Assembly (NCBI GenBank): GCA_034521575.1
Contig: JAXHMJ010000005.1
Location: forward strand, 496,001-560,000
DNA from: a candidate division KSB1 bacterium
Lineage (GTDB): Bacteria > Zhuqueibacterota > Zhuqueibacteria > Residuimicrobiales > Krinioviventaceae
Reading direction: 5' to 3'
Length of the DNA stretch: 64,000 nucleotides
Both the position numbers and the translations under genes were made by a program. This document shows, one piece after another, positions 38,796 to 49,177 of this stretch; the first letter of the stretch is position 1; the number at the start of each line of letters is the position of its first letter. A model generated the notes under the pieces. It worked only from the letters and a program-made list of their open reading frames with translations. It was not told the DNA's origin and did no database searches.

Positions 38796-40682
38796 ATGCA
38801 TCAAAAGCTTCAAAAAAAATCGGGTTTTTTTATCATGTTGTTCTATGCCATTCTGATCATTGCCGCGGTTTCTGCAGCGGCGCAGGCACAGGTTATCAAC
38901 GTCAGCGGCACGGTATCCACAACCACATCGACTGTACGGGGCGCGGCCGTAACCTTTATTAACAACAGTGACACCACTCTGCAATACAGCGCCACAACCA
39001 ATGTCAACGGAGTGTACCAAATCAGCATCGCAACCAGCGTGGAATCTCCGAGTCATGTGCCCGGGCAATTTAAACTGCAGCAGAATCATCCCAATCCGTT
39101 CTCATCATCCACAGCCATCTCTTACCAGCTCAATCGTCAATCGGATGTAGCGCTTACCATCTATGATATACGGGGACGCAAAGTCAAACAGTACAATTTG
39201 GGTATACAGCCGAACGGAACGCACCAGGTGGTCTGGAACGGTGTTAACAGCATCGGTGAGCCTCTGGCCTCGGGCGTGTATTTTTATCGGCTCAAAGCGA
39301 ATGATCAGGTTCAGGTGAAAAAAATGCTGTATTACCCGGGCAAACATCTCACGGGCGCACGCATGGGTATGATTCCGGGACCATCCATAATTCCCGCGCG
39401 TCTGCAGAAAGGGCATCAGGTTCAGGCGTCTGAATACAGCGTTCGCATAGAGAATACCGGCAGCGCGTCTCCGGAAATCATTCCCGCCCGGGTCAGCCCT
39501 GTCCCGATAGAATCAGATACCACTTTGAATTTTGAGGTTAAAGAGTCGCTGGACGATGCAGTTCTTATCAATCCGGACAGCACCCATCAGATCATCCGCG
39601 GATTCGGGGCGGCGAATATTGTCGGCTGGCGTCCGGATATGACGGAAGACCAGGTCGATCTGGCGTTCGGAACCGGTGAAGGACATCTCGGCTTTACGAT
39701 GTTGCGTTTGCGCATCCCGCCCAATCCCAATGATTTCAGCCGGCAGGTACGCTCGGCCAAACGCGCTTACAATCAGGGCGCCGTTATCATTGCGGCTCCC
39801 TGGACGCCGCCGGCGGATATGAAGACCAACAACAGCCTGATCGGCGGCCGTCTGAAAGAAAGCGCTTATGATGATTATGCCGATCATCTGGCCTCGTTCG
39901 CCGATTATATGCAGGACAATGGCGTTCCGATTCATGCCATATCCGTGCAGAACGAACCGGATGTGGATGTGGAATATGAATCCTGCGACTGGAACGCCGC
40001 TGAAATGCTCAAATTTATGCAGGAAAACGCTCCGGCTGTCGGCACCAAGGTCATGGCGCCGGAATCGTTTCATTTTGATCATGACTTGTCCGATCCCCTG
40101 TTGAATGACCCGACCGCCCTGGCAAATCTGGGTATGGTGGCCGGACACATTTACGGCGGCGGTCTGGAACCCTACCCCCTGGCCCGCAGCAAGGGCGTGG
40201 AACTGTGGATGACTGAACATCTGGACACGGATACCTCCTGGGGCCATGTTCTGGCCACCGGAAAAGAAATTAATGACTGTATGAATGCCGGTATGAGCGC
40301 TTATCTCTGGTGGTACATTGTACGCTTTTACGGCCCCATTGATGAAGACGGGCGCATCAGCAAACGCGGTTATGTGATGTCGCAGTTTTCCCGCTTTATT
40401 CGTCCCGGATATTTCAGAGCAGAGGCATCGGCCCGTCCGCAGCGCTGGATCGAAACCTCGGCTTATACAGGAAATGGCAAACTCGTAATCGTTGCGGTAA
40501 ACCGCAGCAGCAGTCCGGTGGATCAGACCTTTGTCGTGGAGAATGGAACCACAACCCGGTTCACACCGACTATCACGTCATACAGCAAAGACTGCAGACA
40601 GGAACAGGATATCACGGCCACCGACGGCATGTTCCGGGTCAGCCTGGATGCCTCAAGTGTTACGACGTTTGTCTCACAGTAA
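38796..40682 (+). CDS. secreted GH30 family glycosidase with internal FlgD-like domain
   Basis: A 628-residue protein with signal peptide (residues about 12-32). Next come a carboxypeptidase-regulatory-like beta domain (about 34-82), a FlgD-like immunoglobulin fold with the QNHPNPF sorting-type motif (about 90-185), a linker, and a GH30 catalytic barrel (about 245-540) with a beta-sandwich end (VIVAVNRSSSPV). Glu387 in VQNEPDV is the likely acid/base and Glu474 in WMTEHLD the nucleophile; this pattern fits the glucuronoxylanase branch (GH30_8) best. The FlgD-like domain normally stands at the very C-terminus, so its place here is odd. The protein probably degrades xylan outside the cell. Confidence 0.85.
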   Translation: MHQKLQKKSGFFIMLFYAILIIAAVSAAAQAQVINVSGTVSTTTSTVRGAAVTFINNSDTTLQYSATTNVNGVYQISIATSVESPSHVPGQFKLQQNHPNPFSSSTAISYQLNRQSDVALTIYDIRGRKVKQYNLGIQPNGTHQVVWNGVNSIGEPLASGVYFYRLKANDQVQVKKMLYYPGKHLTGARMGMIPGPSIIPARLQKGHQVQASEYSVRIENTGSASPEIIPARVSPVPIESDTTLNFEVKESLDDAVLINPDSTHQIIRGFGAANIVGWRPDMTEDQVDLAFGTGEGHLGFTMLRLRIPPNPNDFSRQVRSAKRAYNQGAVIIAAPWTPPADMKTNNSLIGGRLKESAYDDYADHLASFADYMQDNGVPIHAISVQNEPDVDVEYESCDWNAAEMLKFMQENAPAVGTKVMAPESFHFDHDLSDPLLNDPTALANLGMVAGHIYGGGLEPYPLARSKGVELWMTEHLDTDTSWGHVLATGKEINDCMNAGMSAYLWWYIVRFYGPIDEDGRISKRGYVMSQFSRFIRPGYFRAEASARPQRWIETSAYTGNGKLVIVAVNRSSSPVDQTFVVENGTTTRFTPTITSYSKDCRQEQDITATDGMFRVSLDASSVTTFVSQ

Positions 40683-40685
40683 GTA

Positions 40686-40706
40686 AAAAAAGGCCTCGCC
40701 TTTTTT
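40686..40706 (+). terminator. rho-independent terminator of the GH30 gene
   Basis: AAAAAAGGC-CTC-GCCTTTTTT forms a perfect nine-bp stem with a three-base loop and a T run, beginning a few bases after the stop codon. Confidence 0.85.
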
Positions 40707-41124
40707 CATGGCAGCAACCCAATCACCCTGTATTCCATGGCCGGTATTTGGGTACGGGGTGAACGGTTTTCTGTATAGATCCATGCAGTTCCGCATCCAG
40801 ATCAGTGTATGAACAGGCCGCTAGGGGTCTATCAATAAAAAAGAGCCAAGTTTTAAAAGATGAGAGTAAAAATTTGAAGAACTGATAATAAACATTAAGG
40901 TTTTGTTTTTCAAATGAAAAGATTAAATTTCAGTCAAAATGATTCAAGGCAGTAAACAATATATACCAATTTGAATCTCGTCACAACCCGGGTTCGAAAT
41001 TACGGTCAAAACTCTGTGCTGTCCGTTTCGTTCATTGCGGTTTTCTGACTCGCTTTTTACATTCGATTAAAAAACAAGGTTCATTAATTGAGAACAAGTC
41101 AATTTTTCTAAAAGGAAATACCCC
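40707..41124. other. intergenic stretch without recognised features
   Basis: About 420 bases between the GH30 terminator and the GyrI-like gene. I see no gene, tRNA or clear repeat. The last 100 bases are A+T-rich and may hold the promoter of the next gene; an AAAGGAAA box precedes ATG 41125. Confidence 0.5.
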
Positions 41125-41747
41125 ATGAAATACGAATGGCGGAAACAGGAAAAACATATCTATCTTCCAAAGTCCAAACCTGACCTGATCACAGTTCCGC
41201 GTTTTCAGTTTTTCATGATCGACGGACAGGGCAACCCCAATGATCCGTTTTTCGGCGAATATATCGGCGTGCTCTACTCGCTGTCCTATGCGGTGCGTAT
41301 GTCGTACAAATCCGGATTCGCACCGCCGGACTATTACGAATATACGGTTTATCCGCTGGAGGGTGTCTGGGACCTCACTGAGCAGGCAAAGCAGCATGAT
41401 ACCGGCGAGCTCGACAAGGATGCCCTGGTGTTCACTCTGATGATCCGGCAGCCGGAGTTTGTCACTCATGCGTTGTTTAGCGAGGCATTGCAGCGCATAA
41501 AACGCAAAAAACCGCACAAGCTGCTGGATCAGGTGCGGTTCGAATCGCTAAAAGAAGGCCGCTGTGTGCAAATGATGCACCGCGGTAGTTACGACGATGA
41601 ACCGGCAAGTTTTCAGCAGATGAAACAATTCTGCGGGAAAACAACCGCACCCGCGTCAGCAAACAACACCGGGAAATCTATATATCCGACGTACGCAAAG
41701 TGCCTGCGGAAAACCTGAAAACCGTGCTGCGGTTGCAAATAACATGA
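41125..41747 (+). CDS. GyrI-like small-molecule binding domain protein, frameshifted near the end
   Basis: About 207 residues once joined. The pattern PKSKPDLITVPRFQFFMIDGQGNPND, YEYTVYPLEGVWDL and VQMMHRGSYDDEPASFQQMKQFC matches the stand-alone GyrI-like domain (SOUL-related fold), which binds diverse small molecules; no role is assigned. In the written frame the protein would end at 41718 with unlike sequence. From about 41635 another frame gives REIYISDVRKVPAENLKTVLR, the normal family end, and stops at 41747. It is placed alone between two secreted glycosidase genes. Confidence 0.75.
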
Positions 41748-41761
41748 AAGGATAAGAAGAG

Positions 41762-43705
41762 ATGAATTCAAAAAAGCTGATTATCATTTTATTCGTGATC
41801 CTGATCCACGCTGTCAGCTGTTCTCAAAGACAGCCACAGCGTTCAGACTATCCGCTATCCGCTGTGCCTCCCGGACGGATTGAACTGGACGATCAATTCT
41901 GGAAACCCAGAATAAACCTGGTTCACAATGTCACCATTCCCTATGCGTTTGAGCAATGCGAACAAAAAGGACGTTTGGAAAATTTCCTTATTGCCGGCGG
42001 GCTCGTGGATGGCGAAACCCGCGGTAAAATGCCGTTCGATGATACAGATGTTTATAAAATCATCGAAGGCGCATCCTATTCTCTCGCGGATCGCCCGGAT
42101 CCGGAACTGCAAGCCTATGTGGATTCAGTAATTGCTATCATTGCAGCCGGACAGGAAAAAGACGGTTATTTGACCACCTGGGTGACCATTGATCCGGATC
42201 ATCCGCCGGCCCCCTGGGTGGAACCGCCCGGAGCGCGCTGGAAAAGTCTAAGCGCCGGCCATGAACTCTACAACAGCGGTCATCTGTACGAAGCCGCTGC
42301 AGCGCATTATCGATCAACCGGTAAACACAGCATGCTGGACATCGCCCTAAAGAATGCGGATCTGCTGGTGGATACGTTCGGCCCGAAGGGTCTGCAAATC
42401 CCGCCCGGACATCAAATCGTTGAAACCGGACTGATTCAATTGTATCGTATCACGGAAAATCCGGAATATCTGCATTTGGCCAAATTCTTTCTGGACATCC
42501 GCGGAGACTCGACAACCCACGAGTTATACGGAGCGTATTCGCAGGATCATCTGCCGGTTACCCAACAGACAGAGGCCGTGGGGCACGCCGTTCGTGCATT
42601 GTACATGTACGCGGCCATGACCGATATCGCTGCGCTGCTTCAAGACTCATCTTATTTCAAAGCCGTATTGGCGCTTTGGGATAATGTGGTCGAGAAAAAA
42701 TGTATATGACCGGCGGCCTGGGCGCCCGGCATGAGGGCGAGGCGTTCGGCGATAACTATGAATTACCCAATCTGACCGCTTATAGTGAAACCTGTGCAGC
42801 CATTGCCAGTGTTTACTGGAATCAGCGTCTGTTTTTAATGACCGGGGATGCAAAATATATCGATATTCTGGAGCGAACCCTGTATAACGCTCTGATATCG
42901 GGATTATCCCTTGACGGCACTCATTTTTTCTATCCCAATCCCCTGAAATCCGATGGAGAGTACGCCTTTAATCAGGGCGCCTGTACACGCAAACCCTGGT
43001 TCGACTGTTCCTGCTGCCCGACCAATCTAACCCGCTTTATCCCCTCGGTACCCGGATTGATCTATGCGGCGCAAAAGGATACGGTGTTTGTGAACTTGTT
43101 CATGGCCAATACGGCAACTTTTCCGGTACAAGGGAATGATGTCACGCTCACTCAGGAAACTCAATATCCATGGAAGGGTCGAATTTCACTTTCCGTGCAC
43201 CCCGAAATTGAAAAAAAATTCACCCTAAAGCTGCGCATTCCCGGATGGGCCCGAAATGACGCGGTTCCGGGAGATTTGTATCAATATACTAAAAAAACCG
43301 GAAAAGCGCCGACTCTGCAAATCAACGGTCAAGAGATCAACGACATCTACAGACAACGGCTATGCCGTTCTCAGCCGAACCTGGAAATCCGGAGATCAAA
43401 TTGAACTGGATCTGCCCATGCCGGTGCGTCGTGTGAGCGCACACGCCAGTGTAAAAGCCGACCGCGGCAAGGTCGCGTTTGAACGCGGTCCGCTGGTTTA
43501 CTGCGCGGAAGAAATGGATAATCCGCAAATTGAACGAATTGTTATACCCGAGTCAACCGTATTTGATACGCAAGAAAAGAGCATACAGGCACATACGATC
43601 ACCGCACTCGAAAGCAGTGCTCCAAATCTTACACTCATCCCCTATTATATCTGGTCGAACCGGGGTCCGGGAAAAATGCGGGTGTGGTTTCCTCGTACGC
43701 GTTGA
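41762..43705 (+). CDS. GH127 (DUF1680) beta-L-arabinofuranosidase-like enzyme, exported, two frameshifts
   Basis: GH127 enzymes cut beta-L-arabinofuranosides. The N-terminus has a signal with a cysteine at its end (HAVSC), so it may be a lipoprotein. Family blocks: FWKPRINLVHNVTIPYAFEQC, GRLENFLIAGG, DTDVYKIIEGASYSL, GHELYNSGHLYEAA, and after a frame change near 42698 MTGGLGARHEGEAFG and the zinc/catalytic cysteines of FDCSCCPTN. A second change near 43350 leads to GYAVLSRTWKSGDQIELDLP and RGPLVYCAE. Joined, it is about 647 residues, normal for the family. Both shifts lead into the expected continuation, so indel error is likelier than decay. It probably acts on plant or algal polysaccharide in the periplasm. 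Confidence 0.88.
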
Positions 43706-43732
43706 ACCGGTAACAAGTGTTAGTGCGTGGCA

Positions 43733-43764
43733 GCCGGTTGTCTGTTTTTTCACGGACAACCGGC
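43733..43764 (+). terminator. terminator after the GH127 gene
   Basis: GCCGGTTGTC / GACAACCGGC form a ten-bp stem with a T-rich loop, followed by ATTTTA. It lies about 30 bases after the stop codon. Confidence 0.7.
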
Positions 43765-44000
43765 ATTTTAAAAACAGAGAGCATTTTATCGCTGCTCGAC
43801 GAATTCGGGGACAGGATATTCATGAAATAAAACCCATGCTGTCTTTGTTATCAATTTCCTTTTTCATCAACTTTTAATCGTGACCTTCTATCCGACTCTT
43901 CAGACACCGGCTCGCACGATCGGATTAAAAATAGCATCAATTCATTCCGGGTCATTTGAAAATCCCGGAGTAATGGATTATTATTTCATGGAGGTGCATT

Positions 44001-46124
44001 ATGAAACGATTGAACGCCCACCTGTATTGTTTTCAAAAGTCCACATTGTTGAATATCCTGATGCTCAGTTTGGGTATATTCATATTCAGTTTTCCGGCGC
44101 CGTCATCCGCACAATCCGATTTTGAACTCGAGATCGATTTGCTCACCTCGCCCTATTTTGACTATCCGGATGATCTGGGATTGGCAACCATTACGTATAC
44201 GGCCGGCGATTCAAGCGCTTATTTGAGCATCGGCGCTCAGGACGATGCAACAGGACAATTTGGCATCATTGTGGATCATGTTTATTTGCCCGGCAAACAC
44301 GAGGAAGACAGTCCTGTGACTCTGACCGTACCGTTTAATCTGACCCGGTTGTCACCTCACAATATTCAGCAGGGTGTGAATAAACGCAGCAACACCGAAA
44401 CGCCGTCGCAACTGACCTGCTATATTCATCTCTTTTTCCAGATCACCGCTTACCCTTATCCCGCTTCGACGTGGCTGGACACCAAAACAGTACAGGTGGA
44501 TACTACCGTAGAAGATGCTGTGGGCATCAAGACCACGGAACCGGTATCGCAGGACGTGCAAGCATCGCCGGCTGTCATCAATGTCGACGATTCGGAACTG
44601 CGTGCCAGCTATCACCGCCGGGTTCCGAATCTGGATCTAGATGATTCGCAGCACGGCGATACTGAAACCTATGCAGGTGATCTGAACGCCTGCGCCCCCA
44701 CAGCCACGGCCAACAGCATGGTCTGGCTGCAGGCAGAAAATGAACAAGTCCAGCTTTCCGGCAACCTTACATTGCGCGATATCATGCAGGATTTGAGTGA
44801 TAAATTCAATCGCGAACGCAATGAAGGAACCGGCGACAACAATCAGCAAAAAGGCACCCTAGACTTTGTTGAAGATTATGACCTTCCCATTGAAGTTAAA
44901 TTTCAATCAAAGTGGGAAGACGGCAATATTCAAAGTTCAAGCGGAGAATCCACAGCACGCGATATGAGCGATGCTGAAGATACTCCTCCAACCTGGGATT
45001 TTCTCATACAGATGATGGATGAAGGAGAAAATGTCACAATCAATTACGCATGGAAAAACATCCAGGACAACCAGTGGTATTCACACGCCGTTTGTATGAC
45101 AGGAGCCCGGGAATACAGTCCCAGCGGCGCCAAACGCATTTCATTTCGACACGACGGCATTCAGGGCAGCTCAGGCGGCTTGCGTCATGATCACCTGGAT
45201 GTAACCGTTGATGAAGAAGGATGGATGCGGTTCGGCCCCGGCAACTCGAAATACATTACACGCGCCATTGCCAATAGTCCCCTGCTGCCCGAGGACAGCG
45301 AAAAAAGCGGTTTTCTAAATGAAGTGTACAATTTTTTGGGGCTGGGTAAAGCCTACGGACCGCTTGATACAGAAGAGGATTTTGTAGAGATTGTGCTCAA
45401 TGAATCCGTGATGGATTTGGAGAACTATCGAATTACGTTTTACAACGGCAGTGACGGTAAAGCCTATCATGCAAAAACCCTGGATCAGTTTCAGGCCGGC
45501 AGCGTGACTCACGGATTGCAAACCTATACCTGCAGCCTGGCGGACACACCGCTTGTATCGGATTTCGGCGGTATTTCACTGGCGTACACCGGTTCGGTGA
45601 TATCCGGACAATTCCTCAGCTACGGCGGCACGTTCACCGCAGCGGACGGTGATGCCAAAGGCTTTACCAGCGTGAATATGGGAGCACTCGATGCCAACAC
45701 GTCACTCATTCTCACAGGGACCGGTGAACGCTATTCGCATTTTACCTGGAGCGTCTCCGACAGCGCCACGCCGGGCGATGTCAATACGGGGCAAATATTC
45801 GATGAATTTGTCACCGGCGTCTCGGATCAACCCAAGCAAAAACCGGGCGGTTTCAGGCCTGGACAGAACTACCCGAATCCGTTTAATCCCGGAACGACCA
45901 TCCGTTACGAAATTCCGGAAGCCGCCAGCGTTACACTGAGTGTTTTCAATACATCAGGAGAGCGGGTTTATCGTGTTTTTGAATCCGGTTTAAATGCAGG
46001 ACGGCATTCTTTTAATTGGGATGCCGGACAATTGCCGAGCGGCTTTTACATCTATACAGTGCAGGTCAACGCAGCCAGCGGTCAAACCTATTCGGGTACA
46101 GGAAAAATGTTGCTGATGAAATAG
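44001..46124 (+). CDS. secreted C39-like (papain-fold) protein with C-terminal sorting-type domain
   Basis: A 707-residue protein. GGAGGT precedes ATG 44001. Residues about 15-37 are the signal peptide. After a beta-rich part comes a cysteine-peptidase-like region: NACAPTATANSMVWL (about residues 231-245, Cys233 as possible nucleophile) and WYSHAVCMTGARE (about 356-368) with the possible catalytic His. A lamin-tail-like beta domain may follow (DFVEIVLNESVMDLENYRITFYN, about 470-590). The end is a FlgD-like domain, FRPGQNYPNPFNPGTTIRYE to GKMLLMK, known from FCB-group secreted proteins as a type IX-like sorting or anchoring tail. Peptidase activity is not proven; the C39-like fold is my reading. 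Confidence 0.65.
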   Translation: MKRLNAHLYCFQKSTLLNILMLSLGIFIFSFPAPSSAQSDFELEIDLLTSPYFDYPDDLGLATITYTAGDSSAYLSIGAQDDATGQFGIIVDHVYLPGKHEEDSPVTLTVPFNLTRLSPHNIQQGVNKRSNTETPSQLTCYIHLFFQITAYPYPASTWLDTKTVQVDTTVEDAVGIKTTEPVSQDVQASPAVINVDDSELRASYHRRVPNLDLDDSQHGDTETYAGDLNACAPTATANSMVWLQAENEQVQLSGNLTLRDIMQDLSDKFNRERNEGTGDNNQQKGTLDFVEDYDLPIEVKFQSKWEDGNIQSSSGESTARDMSDAEDTPPTWDFLIQMMDEGENVTINYAWKNIQDNQWYSHAVCMTGAREYSPSGAKRISFRHDGIQGSSGGLRHDHLDVTVDEEGWMRFGPGNSKYITRAIANSPLLPEDSEKSGFLNEVYNFLGLGKAYGPLDTEEDFVEIVLNESVMDLENYRITFYNGSDGKAYHAKTLDQFQAGSVTHGLQTYTCSLADTPLVSDFGGISLAYTGSVISGQFLSYGGTFTAADGDAKGFTSVNMGALDANTSLILTGTGERYSHFTWSVSDSATPGDVNTGQIFDEFVTGVSDQPKQKPGGFRPGQNYPNPFNPGTTIRYEIPEAASVTLSVFNTSGERVYRVFESGLNAGRHSFNWDAGQLPSGFYIYTVQVNAASGQTYSGTGKMLLMK

Positions 46125-46145
46125 ACCAAACCGATATACCTGTTA

Positions 46146-46174
46146 AAGCGCCCCGGATGCACTCCGGGGCGCTT
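46146..46174 (+). terminator. terminator of the C39-like gene
   Basis: AAGCGCCCCGGA / TCCGGGGCGCTT form a perfect 12-bp stem with loop TGCAC about 20 bases after the stop codon. The T run is weak. Confidence 0.75.
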
Positions 46175-46245
46175 GTATATGAGCAGAATTTTAAAAAGTA
46201 ATATTTTTCAGCCTAATAAAAGTCATTTTTTAACAAAAATCTATT

Positions 46246-46277
46246 AAAACAGTATATACCAGAGTATATACTGTTTT
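46246..46277 (-). terminator. A+T-rich perfect hairpin, terminator of the sulfatase gene
   Basis: AAAACAGTATATAC-CAGA-GTATATACTGTTTT is a perfect 14-bp inverted repeat just behind the stop of the minus-strand sulfatase, with T runs on both strands. It may end both convergent units. Confidence 0.65.
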
Positions 46278-46297
46278 GTCTACAAATGCTATCATCC

Positions 46298-47745
46298 TCA
46301 ATGCGAATACGCCTCGAACGGAAAATCCGTCCAGAAATCTTTGCCCCATTTTTCGCGGAGCTCTGTCGAAAATGTTTGAACCCGTTCTCTCTGTTCAGGA
46401 AACGCAGAAATATCAACCGTTTCCCGGGGATCATTTTCATGGTTGTAGAGCATGCGCGTCTGCAGTTCGCCCTGTTCATCGACCCATTCGGTGTAAAAGT
46501 ATTGATCCTTGATCAGCGTAATGCCGTTCTTCCAGCGGCAGACCGCATAGTCCTTTACACTCTGCTGTTCTCCGCTGAGAACAGGCATCAGACTTGTTCC
46601 GGCCAGATGAGCAGGCCGGTCCAGTCCGGCCAGTTCGCACAGTGTGGGATAAATGTCGATGAATTCGGTAATGCCGTTCACTTGCACACCGCTTTTCATT
46701 CCGGGCGCCTTGATCATCAACGGCGCGTGCAGCGAGGTCTCAAAATTGCAGTGTTTGCACCACAGGCCGTGTTCCCGCAGATTCCAGCCGTGATCGCCCC
46801 ACAGCACAACAATGGTATTATCCGCCAGTCCCAGTTCATCCAGGGTATCCATCAATTTTCCGATTTGCGCATCCACATAGCTGACGCAGGCATAATAGCC
46901 GTGTTTGAGCGTTTTCGCCATGTCTTCCGAAACCGGTCCGGTCGGCGGAATGCCGTGATAAGCACGCAGTTCGCCGGAATTGTGCATGGCCTGATCCGGA
47001 GCGTTTTCGGGTTTTCGGTATACTCTGCCCGGGGAATTTCATCGGGGTCATAAAGTTCCCAGTATTTCGACGGCGCATTGAACGGCAGATGCGGTTTTAA
47101 AAATCCGCATGCCAGGAAAAACGGTTTGCCGTTTTTCTCAAGCCGTTTCAAATCCTCAATCGTTTTCAGCGTTGTTTTGCCGTCCTTGTAGGCTGAATCC
47201 GGTACATCCACACGTTCAAACGCCGGACCGCTGCTGTCTTTGGCATCTTCCAGAGCCTTGTTTTCCGGCAGATAGTAATCGCGCCAGCTGTTATTATTGG
47301 ACTCGGGATGCCATTCTTCGTCCCAGCTGCCCGCGCCGTCTCCCCTGTGATGGAATATTTTTCCATTTGAGATGGTGGTATAGCCATTAGAGCGAAAATA
47401 TTCCGGCAGTGTCGGATCATCCGGATTTTCCACATCCACCCGCGTATAATAGGTGGTATAGCGTTCCCAGGTCGGCCGCGTGCCCGTAAGCAGACTGGCA
47501 CGCGAAGCGCCGCACACCGGAATATTGCAGAACGCCCGGTTGAACTGAACGCCTACAGCGGCGAGCCGATCAATATTGGGTGAATGAATGCGGGATACAC
47601 CATACGCAGCCAGTTCCGGCCGCAGGTCATCCACTGCAATGAACAGCACATTGGGCGGCTTTTGCGGTTGATTGCATTTCAAGTAAAGTGAACTGCCAAC
47701 AAGCCCGAGAAATCCCGCGCTTTTTAAAAAATGACGACGATTCAT
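46298..47745 (-). CDS. exported S1-type sulfatase (iduronate-2-sulfatase-like), frameshifted
   Basis: Sulfatases of family S1 remove sulfate from sugars and use a formylglycine made from a cysteine. Here Cys78 lies in PVCGASRASLLTG, the C-x-A-S-R form typical of iduronate-2-sulfatase-like enzymes. The metal-binding start is VLFIAVDDLRPEL (Asp39, Asp40), and the later blocks are FLACGFLKPHLPF and VLWGDHGWNLREHG. The N-terminus MNRRHFLKSAGFLG is a twin-arginine signal. The frame changes near 46985, with the text continuing HGYYACVSYVDAQIGKLMD. Joined length is about 482 residues. It probably works on a sulfated polysaccharide, with the secreted glycosidases nearby. Confidence 0.9.
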
Positions 47746-47865
47746 AATAACACTCCCTAAAATCTATGAATAAAAACCGGATACTATCAAGAACAGCTAT
47801 ATCACTGATGACCTGCAAACACAGCAACAGTCAAATTTAATAAAACTAATTTAAAACGCAAACTA

Positions 47866-49082
47866 GTGTCATGTCACACTTGTAATGTCGTAAAATAATT
47901 TGTATATTAACTCCATCAACGAATTGATTGATGGAGGTGATATGAAAAAGTACAAAGTAACTCTAACTCAAGAAGAGCGTCAAAAGTTGATTTCAATAAC
48001 ACAGAAGGGCAAGCATCGATCGCAAAAGGTTCTAAACGCTCTCATACTGTTAAACTGTGATGAAGGTGACTATCAAGACAAACCATTAAAGAACAAGGAT
48101 GTTGCCAGCGTCTTAAAAATCAGTATGCGCAAAATCGATCGTGTCAAAAAATGTTTTGTTGAACAAGGCCTCGATATTGCATTAAATGGTACCAAAGGGC
48201 AACGCGCTTACGAAAGAAAAGCTGATGGAGATTTTGAAGCCCATTTAATTGCTTTAAGTTGCAGTGAACCTCCTGAAGGCTTTTCGCGATGGTCGCTCCG
48301 GCTGCTTGCTGATAAGGTTGTTGAGTTAAATTATGTTGACGATATCTCACATGAGACCATTCGTCGCGTACTAAAAAAAACGAAATCAAGCCGTGGCGCA
48401 AAAAGGGGTGGGTAATTCCACCTAAGCAGAACAGCGATTTTGTCGCCAACATGGAAATCGTTCTTGATATTTACAAAAAGTCATACAACAAAGAGTTTCC
48501 AGTTGTTTGCATGGACGAATCTCCTAAACAATTGATAAAAGAAACGCGTTTGCCCATAGCGGCCTCTGCAGGAAGTATTGCAAAGTATGATTATGAATAC
48601 GAACGCTGTGGAGTCTGCAATATTTTTCTCGCCAATGAGCCATTATCAGGTAAACGGTTTATCGAGGTTACAACAAAAAAAACCAAAACAGATTGGGCTC
48701 GCTTTGTAGAAACAATCGCCAACCACTACTCAAAAGCCAAAAGGATAACCCTGGTTATGGATAACTATGGTACACATAAGCCAGGTTCGCTGTATGAAGC
48801 ATTCGCACCAGAAAAGGCAAAACAGTTGCTCGATAGATTTCAATTTATCTTTACTCCAAAGCATGGTAGCTGGTTAAATATGGCAGAAATTGAATTAAAT
48901 GTTTTAAATGGTCAATGCCTAAACAGGAGAATCGACAACATATCTACCGTGATCCGAGAATGCTATGCTTGGGAAAATCACCGGAATCAAATGAATGCAA
49001 AAATTAATTGGCAATTTACAACAAAGGATTCTCGCATAAAACTCAAGCGTCTTTACCCGACACTACAGATGTGACATGACAC
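47866..49082 (+). mobile_element. IS630-family insertion sequence
   Basis: The 1217-base element has terminal inverted repeats of about 30 bases (left GTGTCATGTCACACTTGTAA; right end ...ATGTGACATGACAC) and is flanked on both sides by TA (47864-47865 and 49083-49084). TA target duplication is the mark of the IS630/Tc1-mariner group. It carries one transposase gene on the plus strand and sits between the sulfatase and pncA genes without breaking either. Ends match well, so insertion is recent. Confidence 0.93.
47942..49074 (+). CDS. IS630-family transposase, possibly made by -1 frameshifting
   Basis: The first part (158 residues) holds the helix-turn-helix region (LTQEERQKLISI, NKDVASVLKISMRKIDRVKK). 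The second holds the DDE core: CMDESPKQ, VMDNYGTH and HGSWLNMAEIELNVL. The two frames meet at a run of eight A (48373-48380); a -1 slip there gives NEIKPWRKKGWVIPP and leads into the second part with no gap. A AAA AAA is a classic slippery site and such control is known in IS elements. A lost base is the alternative. GGAGG precedes ATG 47942. Confidence 0.88.
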
Positions 49083-49177
49083 TAGAATGCCATAAAATCC
49101 TGCTTTTTTGAAATACTCTCCCGCAGCGGACTGTTTCTAATAGTGAAACCATGAAACTCAAAAAGAGGTGAATATAC

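Noticed and set aside
40981-41010. A tRNA T-arm-like string (GGGTTCGAAAT)
   Set aside because: No acceptor stem or anticodon arm can be folded around it. No tRNA was found in the window.
43880-44125. An 81-codon frame before the C39-like gene
   Set aside because: It overlaps the start of the real gene, which has a strong ribosome binding site and signal peptide; no family match.
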